Source of the DNA: Caecitellus pseudoparvulus
Lineage: Eukaryota; Bigyra: Bicosoecida
Direction of reading: 5' to 3'
Assembly: GCA_965644315.1 (NCBI GenBank)
Contig: CBFFRQ010000032.1
Coordinates: 682,001 to 746,000, forward strand
DNA length: 64,000 nt
Of this stretch, positions 56,097 through 64,000 are shown piece after piece; position 1 is the stretch's first letter; the number at the start of each line of letters is the position of its first letter. The translations under genes were made by a program, and so were the position numbers. The notes beneath the pieces are model-generated. The model was not told the DNA's origin, did no database searches, and saw only the letters and a program-made list of their open reading frames with translations.

Positions 56097-57506
56097 CTAG
56101 CTCAAGTCGTCAAATTCATCCCGGGGCGCTGCAGTGCTGCCCACAGGCGCGGCACTGCCACCGCCGCCCGCAATGCGCGGTGCATCTCGCCCATACACCT
56201 TGGGCAGGGATGACACCACGCCGCCAATGTGCGAGGCTTCGTAGGGGAGGTAGATGAAGCGCGTGCCAGAGGCGCTGGCGGATGCCACCTGCTGCAGCAG
56301 CTGGTTGTACCGCTGCCCAATCATGTACTCTGTCTGGGAGCAGTTGTCAGCGACGATGGCGTCAGCGACGGCGTCCAGGGCGGCCTTCTCGGCGCGGGCC
56401 ACCTCCACTTGGGCCTGTGCAGAGCCCTCAGAGCGTTTGCGAGTGGCCTCCTGCGTTGCCACACCCATGTTGATGCGGGCCATCTTCTCGCCCTCCGACA
56501 CCAGCCGGACCGCGGCCTTGTTGCCTTCAGCACGGATGAACTCGGCTCGACGGCGGCGCTCAGCGATCATCTGCGCCTTCATGGACATGGAGGTGGCGCC
56601 CTTAGGGGTCATGTCCTGCAGCTCGATGCGGTGCACCTTCAAACCCCAGCCCTCAAAGGTGGCGCCGAAGTTCCGCTTCATGTGCAGGTTGATGCTCTCC
56701 TGGGAGCACAGAGCTTCCTGGAAGGTCATGCCACCGAAGACCTCCTTCAGCTGGGTCTGGGCGGTGTTGGACACGGCAGTGGTCAAGTCTTCCACTTCGT
56801 AGATGGCTTTGCGCACATCCTGAATGGAGTAGTACATGACGCAGTTCACCTGCAGCATCACGGTGTCGCGAGTGTACACCTCTTGGGGCAAGAAGTTGAA
56901 CACGCTTTCCCGAAGGTCCACACGGTAGTCGTTGATGATTTCATCCCTTAACTGGCCCTGGTTGATGGAGCTGCAAAGGGGACGAGGCAGTGGCAAGGTG
57001 CTCAGACTGCGCGTCACGTTTGCCAGCAATGGCCCGCCAGCGCCACGAGGTGGCACGCACGGCCACCCAGACAGCCACAGGGGACACAAAAGTAGTACAG
57101 GAGGGAGCAGCTGGACGGCAAGCAGCTGGGCGGTGCGCAGGCACACCAACGTCAAGGCGCAGGAGTTGTCGGGAAAGTTCCTCGACAAGCCCGCCCTGCA
57201 GCCGTAGCAGCAGCGCAAGCTGTCGACCCAAAGCACCAACAACTGCTTGGACTATGCACCAAATGTCACTCGTCGTCACCCAGCTACGTACGTGCGGCGC
57301 CAAGAGAAGTTGCGGGGGGCCTCCACGCAAGGCACCACGCAGTGCCAGCCCGGCGCAAGAATCCGGTCAAACCGCCCAAAGCGCTCGATGGAGATGCTCT
57401 CCGCCTGCTGCACAATGTAAATGGTGCTACGTAGAATGAGCACGACGATGCCGATGAACACGATGGCGCCAATCACGCCACCTGCGACGGCTCCTCCATC
57501 AGCCAT
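56097..57506 (-). CDS. SPFH/band-7 (stomatin/prohibitin-like) membrane scaffold protein
   Basis: Two exons (57506–57292, 56970–56097) give 362 residues. The 321-base intron between them is the longest modelled here and carries nothing recognisable. A single N-terminal membrane segment (VAGGVIGAIVFIGIVVLIL) is followed by the band-7 start (QQAESISIERFGRFDRILAPG) and the SPFH body (DTVMLQVNCVMYYSIQDVRKAIYEV, LKEVFGGMTFQEAL). A long charged coiled coil with RRRRAEFIRAEGNKAAVRL and AQAQVEVARAEKAALDAV comes next. The protein oligomerises on lipid-rich patches of plasma, endosomal or mitochondrial membrane. It is closest in feel to stomatin and hypersensitive-induced-reaction proteins; I cannot choose between them. 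The C-terminus ends DEFDDLS. Confidence 0.85.
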
Positions 57507-57909
57507 GGTGCTGGTGCGGGCGGCACCCGCGCGGGGACAGACTGCAGGCACGCAGGGGCTGCCTACGGCCAAGCACGTGCCTGGCTACACAATGAACGAT
57601 CCGGCTGGGGCCTGGGATAGTGGGTGTATGGTTTTTGACCAGCCATGGTGCGATTGCCCGTCAGAGGGCGTGCTCAGCCGCGGCACGCCGGCCAACGCAG
57701 GTGAAATGCTGGGTTGCATTTTCATTGCAGCGAGGGACAAGGGGCAAAGTGGTGCACTGGGGGTGCATCTCCTCGCCCCTTGCCCGACAGCGATGGCCCC
57801 ACCCGGCCTCCTCGACTCACGGTCGACTCGGCGGGGAAGGGTCTGGGTCACGTCACAAGAAGTGAGCCGCACACTGCGGCATGATAGGCCTCTCAAGGGG
57901 GTTCAGCAC
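57507..57909. other. Intergenic spacer, 403 bases
   Basis: Lies between the band-7 start codon and the stop of giant gene 2, both on the minus strand. It must hold the band-7 promoter. A minus-strand frame of about 100 codons crosses it but has no protein-like features. Confidence 0.45.
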
Positions 57910-60900
57910 TCACTGTGGCTTAGCTGCTCCGCCTCTATCCACGGGGTCAGAGGCAGCAGCGGCGGCGGCGGCGGCCAGCTCAGGCAGCCTACTCTCGCGG
58001 CGCAGCATCGGGTTCGCGCTGGCCACTGGCTTCGCCGAAAAACTTGCTCGCCTGGCGGCAGGGTCCTGTGGCTTTGGAGCTGCACCTTGAGCCCGCACAG
58101 CCTTGGCTGCAGCAGGGGTGCCCACTGCACCCTTGGCTGCGGCAGCGCCTGGCCCGGCAGATGCAGCAGCGGCGGGCTGGGACACCTTGATGCGTTTGTC
58201 ATCATCCTTACCCTCGGCTTCGTGGGGGAAGAGTTGCTCACGCAAGTCCAGGACAGCAGACGTCTTGATGCCCATGGCCTCACGTGCCTGGCGCTGCTGC
58301 ATCACGGACGTCAGCAAGCGGGCAATGGTGCGGGTCTGGTGACCTGCAAGCTCCATGAGGTCTTCGTGTGGGGTATCTGCGTTGACGGTGCGGAACCAGT
58401 CTGCCAGCTGGTTCACGACGTCCACTTCGGTGCCGTCAGTGGCCTCAAAGCGCTTGGCCTTGTGGCCCTTGGTCAGGAGTGGGTTGTTCGCCATCTCAAT
58501 GGGTCCTCCCGTCTCCTCACCCTCAAAGCCATCGGCAGCCTTCAGCAGCTTGGTCACCGCAGCATCAGTGCGAGCATCTGCCTTGGCATCGGCAGTCTTC
58601 TTGCTCTCAACATCATCGGGTTTCTTGGTGGAGGACTTGGCAGCCAGCTGGCTGCGCAGGTGTTCCACATGCACCTGGTGGCGCATGTCCACGATGAACA
58701 CCGCCACCAAGTACACCAGGGACACGGCGATGAGGAGGGCAACGACGACGACGAGGGCTTCCCGTTCGCCAGCGTACACGTCTGACTGCAGGCGCTCCGA
58801 GGAGAACATCAACCCGGCCAGCGCCACAAGGATGCTGCTCGTCAGCAGCGCCGTCTCCAGGAAGTTGTAGCTCAGCATAACCTCATGCACCCAGCCCTGC
58901 GCCACTGCAGCGGTGGAGCCCGCCAGAGCCATGGCGTTCCCCAGTGTGCGCTGCTTTGCGAACATGCGCGCACGGGTGACGTTCAGCGTCATGCGGCGAG
59001 TCTTGGCCTTGGCCTTGCTGCGGGCGTCGGACATCTCGGCACGCACCCGGGCAGCCATGGCGGATGTGGAGGACGCGTGTGCCTCAAGCACGGCACGCAC
59101 ATCTCCAGGGGACATGAAGGGCGAGTGGTGCATGTGCAGGATCAAGGCAGCAAAGAACACCAGCAGCATGAAGGCGATCTGGAACTCGGCGTTGCGCCGG
59201 AACATGAGCGCGGTGAAAGCCAGCAGTCCCTTGCGAGCCAGAAGGACGCAGATCCAGTACGACGCGTATATGGGCTTAAAGCGGAAATACAGGCGGGAGT
59301 ACTTCTTGCGGAAATCGTAGCAGCGAGGGTTGGTCGCGCGGTCCTCGCCCGTGGCGCGCGCGCGGAGCAGCTGGTCCTCAATGACCATGTCTCGGTGCTT
59401 GCGCAGGAGGTACGTCACACCTGCAGGGAAACCAATGACGTACAGCAGCAGGCCAATGACGGCCCACGGCAGCATGGCCATCTGCACGCCGCCTTCCTCC
59501 CAGCAGGGCACGAAGACAATCTCCAAGTACGTCTTGCCGTCGCTGGGCTCGGTGGGGTTGCAGTTGAAAACGTCCAGGGTGGTGCGGGTGAGGTACAGGT
59601 ACAGGTAGTACATGGTCATGGCCATGACAGCGACCATGCGTGGCGTGTGGGTGTTCAGGCCCTTGCGGCGGCCCAGGATGCAGCGCTTGTACAAGTACAG
59701 GATGCAGTGCAGCGCGAAGAAGATCAACGCTGCCCCCACCGGCAGCAGCATGACGCCAATGACTTTGGTATCTGCTGTGATGGCATCGAATGTGCACTCC
59801 GGCGCAGTTAGGTTCAGATTCAAGTTGAAAGCCGAGAGGTACTGGAACATGGCCAGCAGCGCAGGCGGCCACGCAACCTGTGTCCTGGAGAAGATGGACA
59901 GTGCTTGGAAGTAGTCGATGGCAACGCCTGCCACGATGAGGTTCACTCGCTTGCTGTGCATGACGTAGCCAAGGGCTGCGAGGGCCAGTGCTGCCACGAC
60001 GAAGATGACGATGAGCATCCAGGCGTTGTCGGGGCACTCAATGCACTCGCCATCAAAGCGGTAGTGGCCGTCACTGCACAAGGCGCAACGCTCACCTCGG
60101 TACGGCGCAGAGCAAGTGTTGTTCCCAGTGCAGGCGTCCTGAGGCTGGCAAGGTAGCGACTGGGGGCAAGCACCACGGTGCTGGCGCTCGGTAGGGCACA
60201 CACCCTGCGCAGTGCTGGTGTTCTGACCCCAGAACCCCACGTTGGCCTGGGGCTCTGCAGCGCCACCTTCACAGCGCATGCCTGCGGGACACTCCAAGCA
60301 CAGCTCGCCAGCCTGGCCGTAGTAGCCATCGGCGCAATCCACGCGCAGGAAGCGCGAGCCCCGCGTGGAGGTCTGCCCAGCCAGTGTCATGGTCATGGAC
60401 TTGAAACCGCTGCGCATGCTGGGGGAGGAGCAGGCGATGAAGGCGTCGGTTTCTTGTCCGCCAGGTGGTCGGAGCGCCGCATCTGCGCACTGCACCGTGA
60501 CACTGTCCTCATGCACGGTTGCAGTCCAGGCACCGCCCTCTTGCTCAGCAAGGGTGAGAGTCGGGTCGCTCAGCTCAGCGGCTTGCAGCATGCGGGAGCC
60601 AGGGGCAGCACGCGGCACGATGGTGATGGAGGAGGAGTTCAGAACCACGCCATCTCGCAAGAACATGGGGGACAGGTCAAAGTCGTGGTGGAACTGCACC
60701 TGGACGTTGCTTGTCTGGAAAGGCCCAAAGGCTCGCTCACCAGGCAGCAGGCAGGTGCCATCCACGCCGAGGGCGGCATACTGCTCTGGCGTCTTGCGGA
60801 AGACGCCAAAGTTCTCTCCGCGGATGTTCAATGTGTCCCCATGCGCGGCAGGAATCGGCGGGAAGAGGAACGTGACACTGGGCTCTAGGAAGGAGAAGTT

Positions 60901-63900
60901 CACTCCCGCCTGAGGAGCCAGCCCGGAAGCCACAGGAGGGGCGACAAGCTCCTGAGGCGGCACCTTGGAGCTGATGTGCCCCGGCACTTGCACAACCACT
61001 GCGAGGTCCTGTCCGAAACCACCACCGATGGTGCAAGACACGACGTCCAGGGCGGAGGCATCTGGGAAATCCGTCAAGTCCACAGCTGACACATCACCAT
61101 CGTTCCTCAAACACGGCGCAGTGACGGTGGTCGTGGCGTTCAACGCATAGACCACTTGCACCTCGGCAGCATCGCCAAAGTGCTCCCCGATGACGAACAC
61201 GTCTGTGCACTCAGACGTCATGCCGGAGGAGGGGGAGATGGCCATGGGCATGGGGTGCAGCTGTGCAATGGTGAGGGAGTCCACGGCAGCCTGAGCTGCG
61301 CTGGTGCTGGCCACGCTGGTTTGCTCCCCTGCCAACACCACCAGAGCTTTGGGTGACCCCTGGAAGGCAGGCATCATGAACTCGACCTCAGTGTGACTCC
61401 ACCGCACCATGTCCACGCCTGCCACTGCGATGTGGCCGTCAGCTTCCACCAGGTGGGCCTCGTCGCCACCCTCAACATCAGGTGCAATGACACGTGATGC
61501 GTTCACAGGCCAAATGGCTCCGAAGCCAGTGCTGCTGAGCACCCTGGAGAGGCTGCCCAGAACTGCGTCACCAACAGTCTCGTCAGCTGCAGAGCCGTCA
61601 GTGTGGCCCGTGGAGATGAGCAGAACTTTGGGGGTGAGTCCGAAATTGGCACCCGTGATGGTGACGGCCACACCGCCCTTGGTAGGGGCGCTGCGCTGCG
61701 AGAGGCTGGCCACGGTGGGGGGCAAGTATGCCAAGGTGGAGGCGGTGCCCAGAGCGGAGGCTTGGCCTGCAACGGTCACGCGCACAGGCAAGCCAGCGCC
61801 TTCGCCAGGAGGCACCGTGCAGGTGAGTTGGGTGTCAGTCCAGGTGGAAGGGTCGACGAGGGGGCAAGGGGCGCCACCCACCGTGACTTGGGGACGGATG
61901 ATGCTCAGCACAGCTGCGTTGCCTTCAGACAGGGAAGGGCTGCCGAAGCCAGAGCCAGAGAGTGTGATGGTGCCGCCGGATGTCGGCACGGAGCCCGACA
62001 CGGCCGTGATGGTAGGTGCTGCATAGGTGACTCGGGGAGGCACAAAGCCGATGTCCAAGTCCCTGATGTCAGTCAGGCGCTGGGTGTCTGTGCGATCCTT
62101 GTAGAAGTAGTGCACCTCCAAGTCTGCCCCGACGCCCACGAAAGGCGGGATGGTTACGCTGAGCGTGTCGTGCCCTGACCCCGAGCCGGACGAAGGCGTC
62201 AAGTACCGCTCCAAGGCACGGGCAGCCACAGGGCTCCAGAAGACACGCTGGTCCACTGCACCGAAGTCACGCCCTGTCAGGGTGACACTGCCACCGCTCG
62301 TGGTCAGGGCCTGCGGGGCAACGGCATTGGCGAAGGGGAAGCGGTACTGCAAGTACAAGATGCCAGGCTGGGGGGGCAAGGACCCGACTGAGATGCGCAA
62401 GGGTTCAAAGCCTTGCCCAGGCGGCAGAGTGCAGGAGATGACGGTGACATTGGCGCTGAGTGGGGACACAGCCGCGTCTGTGGCAGGATCAAACGCACAC
62501 TCTTCGTCCCCCACCGTGATGGTCACCAGCGCCCACTGTGCAGGGGAGCTGCCGACATTCTGCGCCTCCAGAGTGATGACTTCACCGCCCACTGTGGGGA
62601 AAGTGACACCGTCAAATGCGTCACGGTTGCTCAAGGAGGGGGAGAAGTCAGTGAATGCAGTGGGCAGACTGCTGCGCCCACCTGCACGCACAACGACGCT
62701 GCCGTCAAGGCTGGTCAGCTCCACCTGCACGCGTGTGTGGCTGGCTGACACTGCAGGCACTGGAGCGCCATTCACCTCCACGATGGGGGCGTGGCCGAAC
62801 CCCGTGCCGAAGAGTGTCAGTTCGTTGCCTCCGCCTGCGATGGGCACAGACAGAACTTCCTCGATGTCCGGACCAGCGTAGATATACGAGAACGGGCCTT
62901 CGGGCGCCCCTGCCGACGACAACTCCGCTGACACACCTCCAGTGGTAGACCCTGTGCCGACTTGCACTGGGATGCGCTCTGCAAGCTGATTGGGGTGGGA
63001 CGGCGACGACACGTCCAAGCTTCCCACTGCAGAGTCGAACATGCCCTGGTCCAGCTCAGGCAGCGTCACGAAGAACTCCTGCACAACAAGGCTTTCGCCT
63101 GCGGCAGGGAGGGTGGACGGGGCGGAATGCAGGGGTCCGCCATTCACTGCCAGCCAAGACGTGGAGAAGTTGGCCAGCACCAGTTGGGCGACGCCAGAAG
63201 CGTCCGGGAGCGTGCGGGAGATTGCGACACTGTCCACCCATGCTGAACGACCCAAGTCGGCCTCGCGTGCAGCCAAGACGTCGTTGCGAGACAGGGCAGT
63301 CAGGCGACGGTTCCCAAATTCCACGAACGGAGACGAGGCGGCGGAGCCGAAGCCCACCCCCGTCGCATACACTGCCACGATGCTGCCGCCTTGTGTGGCA
63401 CCTTGCGTGGGCGTGACCAGCAACAGGGACGGACGTTCAGTGCTGGACGTGGCATCAGAAGGTGCTGAGGCCTGCCCCGCCACAGTCACGATCCACCGCA
63501 AGTTCTGCCCCACATGTGGCACAGTCACACAGTCTACCTGCGTGTGGGAGGCCACCGTGCAGTTGGCAGCAGTGTACTCCACGCCCGTTGGGCCGTACGT
63601 GACGGACTGCAGGTACGGCAGCACTTCGATGCTGGGATCAGACGTGTCAGTGGCGCCTTCGGGCACTTGGCGCATGCCTTCTGGCAGGGGGGGGCCAAAG
63701 TTCACACCCGTCAAGGTCACCCGCTCGCCACCTCCTGTGCTGGCGTCCGCCGAGCCTGGCCCAGACAGGCCAGTCACGACGGGCACGCCGTACTTGGTGG
63801 TGGGGGCTGCAGACTCCTGCTCTCCAATGACAACCCGCCACTTCAAGCCTTGCCCAGCCCCGACGGCCGTGGCACACTGCATCTCCACATGCGCCTGCGT

Positions 63901-64000
63901 CACAGTGCAGTTCGCCGCAGCATAGCGACGGGGCTGGCCCTCCACACCATACGAGACGTCAGTGATGAAGGCGCTGCCTGCAGGGCCAAAGTTCTCCCCA
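57910..64000 (-). CDS. Giant multidomain surface protein 2, paralogue of the 22902 gene (partial, N-terminus beyond window)
   Basis: The reading frame is open from the right edge to the stop at 57910, about 2,030 codons. From the edge inward there are about ten IPT/TIG-like repeats (64000–60830), a Cys-rich stalk (60330–60040, CADGYYGQAGELCLECPAG), about ten membrane helices (60030–58690) and a cytosolic tail. The membrane domain is strikingly like that of giant protein 1 (LLRARATGEDRATNPRCY is identical; YLYLYLTRTTLD also). It uses the same order of stalk cysteines (CIECPDNAWML versus CIECPDNAWLL). The tail differs, being Ala-rich instead of Lys-rich. No intron is needed in this stretch. The EGF, lectin and cadherin parts, if present, lie outside the window. 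Confidence 0.88.
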   Translation of the reverse strand, partial: GENFGPAGSAFITDVSYGVEGQPRRYAAANCTVTQAHVEMQCATAVGAGQGLKWRVVIGEQESAAPTTKYGVPVVTGLSGPGSADASTGGGERVTLTGVNFGPPLPEGMRQVPEGATDTSDPSIEVLPYLQSVTYGPTGVEYTAANCTVASHTQVDCVTVPHVGQNLRWIVTVAGQASAPSDATSSTERPSLLLVTPTQGATQGGSIVAVYATGVGFGSAASSPFVEFGNRRLTALSRNDVLAAREADLGRSAWVDSVAISRTLPDASGVAQLVLANFSTSWLAVNGGPLHSAPSTLPAAGESLVVQEFFVTLPELDQGMFDSAVGSLDVSSPSHPNQLAERIPVQVGTGSTTGGVSAELSSAGAPEGPFSYIYAGPDIEEVLSVPIAGGGNELTLFGTGFGHAPIVEVNGAPVPAVSASHTRVQVELTSLDGSVVVRAGGRSSLPTAFTDFSPSLSNRDAFDGVTFPTVGGEVITLEAQNVGSSPAQWALVTITVGDEECAFDPATDAAVSPLSANVTVISCTLPPGQGFEPLRISVGSLPPQPGILYLQYRFPFANAVAPQALTTSGGSVTLTGRDFGAVDQRVFWSPVAARALERYLTPSSGSGSGHDTLSVTIPPFVGVGADLEVHYFYKDRTDTQRLTDIRDLDIGFVPPRVTYAAPTITAVSGSVPTSGGTITLSGSGFGSPSLSEGNAAVLSIIRPQVTVGGAPCPLVDPSTWTDTQLTCTVPPGEGAGLPVRVTVAGQASALGTASTLAYLPPTVASLSQRSAPTKGGVAVTITGANFGLTPKVLLISTGHTDGSAADETVGDAVLGSLSRVLSSTGFGAIWPVNASRVIAPDVEGGDEAHLVEADGHIAVAGVDMVRWSHTEVEFMMPAFQGSPKALVVLAGEQTSVASTSAAQAAVDSLTIAQLHPMPMAISPSSGMTSECTDVFVIGEHFGDAAEVQVVYALNATTTVTAPCLRNDGDVSAVDLTDFPDASALDVVSCTIGGGFGQDLAVVVQVPGHISSKVPPQELVAPPVASGLAPQAGVNFSFLEPSVTFLFPPIPAAHGDTLNIRGENFGVFRKTPEQYAALGVDGTCLLPGERAFGPFQTSNVQVQFHHDFDLSPMFLRDGVVLNSSSITIVPRAAPGSRMLQAAELSDPTLTLAEQEGGAWTATVHEDSVTVQCADAALRPPGGQETDAFIACSSPSMRSGFKSMTMTLAGQTSTRGSRFLRVDCADGYYGQAGELCLECPAGMRCEGGAAEPQANVGFWGQNTSTAQGVCPTERQHRGACPQSLPCQPQDACTGNNTCSAPYRGERCALCSDGHYRFDGECIECPDNAWMLIVIFVVAALALAALGYVMHSKRVNLIVAGVAIDYFQALSIFSRTQVAWPPALLAMFQYLSAFNLNLNLTAPECTFDAITADTKVIGVMLLPVGAALIFFALHCILYLYKRCILGRRKGLNTHTPRMVAVMAMTMYYLYLYLTRTTLDVFNCNPTEPSDGKTYLEIVFVPCWEEGGVQMAMLPWAVIGLLLYVIGFPAGVTYLLRKHRDMVIEDQLLRARATGEDRATNPRCYDFRKKYSRLYFRFKPIYASYWICVLLARKGLLAFTALMFRRNAEFQIAFMLLVFFAALILHMHHSPFMSPGDVRAVLEAHASSTSAMAARVRAEMSDARSKAKAKTRRMTLNVTRARMFAKQRTLGNAMALAGSTAAVAQGWVHEVMLSYNFLETALLTSSILVALAGLMFSSERLQSDVYAGEREALVVVVALLIAVSLVYLVAVFIVDMRHQVHVEHLRSQLAAKSSTKKPDDVESKKTADAKADARTDAAVTKLLKAADGFEGEETGGPIEMANNPLLTKGHKAKRFEATDGTEVDVVNQLADWFRTVNADTPHEDLMELAGHQTRTIARLLTSVMQQRQAREAMGIKTSAVLDLREQLFPHEAEGKDDDKRIKVSQPAAAASAGPGAAAAKGAVGTPAAAKAVRAQGAAPKPQDPAARRASFSAKPVASANPMLRRESRLPELAAAAAAAASDPVDRGGAAKPQ
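63456..64000 (-). repeat. Near-identical inverted repeat, copy 2 (within giant gene 2)
   Basis: Inverted partner of 31179–31723. It reaches the window edge, so it continues to the right. Similarity ends abruptly at 63455, where the two genes diverge inside an IPT/TIG linker. Confidence 0.93.

Noticed and set aside
58885-59811. 308-codon plus-strand frame resembling the 35233–36489 frame
   Set aside because: Antisense of the membrane domain of giant protein 2. The similarity between the two antisense frames follows from the paralogy of the sense genes.
1-64000. CRISPR array, insertion sequence, operon or phage region
   Set aside because: No spaced direct repeats, no transposase or integrase and no polycistronic spacing. 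Introns and signal-peptide membrane proteins show that this is nuclear eukaryotic DNA.
1-64000. tRNA or rRNA genes
   Set aside because: No cloverleaf with A and B boxes or conserved rRNA stretch was noticed in the intergenic spaces. A covariance-model scan would be needed to be sure.

Overview
The window is nuclear DNA from a GC-rich unicellular eukaryote. Most genes carry short introns (about 60–170 bases, GT–AG). The products are eukaryote-specific: a Rab GTPase, MCM8, EXO1, a ubiquitin protease, a WASH-complex subunit, a TRAPPII-type subunit, a nonaspanin, an SR-type splicing factor and ribosomal protein L38. A WASH subunit, a CANT1-type apyrase, a sedolisin protease and enormous cadherin/IPT surface proteins together point away from land plants and yeasts. 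They suggest a free-living, probably phagotrophic or amoeboflagellate protist, but the exact lineage cannot be fixed from this sequence alone.

Layout. Positions 1–4132 (+) hold a Rab GTPase and an ANKRD13-like protein with an inserted GOLD-like domain. Positions 4141–11829 hold MCM8 (−), EXO1 (+) and a USP16/45-type ubiquitin protease (−); MCM8 and EXO1 share a 291-base divergent promoter. An unresolved gene (11854–12571, −) precedes an unknown polytopic membrane protein (+), a Trs120/TRAPPC9-like trafficking subunit (−) and a secreted sedolisin (−). Divergent from the sedolisin is WASHC3 (+), followed by a giant surface protein of about 4,700 residues (22902–37398, +). Positions 37730–51285 carry glucosidase II beta, an unknown disordered protein, RPL38, a CANT1-like apyrase, a proline dehydrogenase with an EF-hand, a TM9SF protein, a secreted small-heat-shock-like protein and QTRT2. 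Positions 51306–57506 carry an unknown membrane protein, a CENP-V/GFA-fold protein, an SRSF1-like protein without an RS tail and a band-7 protein. A second giant protein, paralogous to the first and in the opposite orientation, runs off the right edge (57910–64000, −).

The gene set is housekeeping plus trafficking: endosomal/Golgi traffic (Rab, ANKRD13, TRAPPC9, WASHC3, TM9SF), ER quality control (glucosidase II beta, CANT1-like apyrase) and DNA repair (MCM8, EXO1). The genome is very compact. All seven convergent pairs have stop codons only 7–28 bases apart, so 3' ends must overlap neighbouring coding sequence or be extremely short.

The most unusual element is the pair of giant receptors. 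The complete one combines EGF, C-type lectin, GCC2/GCC3-type cysteine repeats, about nine cadherin-like repeats, about fourteen IPT/TIG repeats and a membrane domain of roughly ten helices. The two copies share a 545-base block that differs at only two synonymous positions, which points to very recent duplication or gene conversion.
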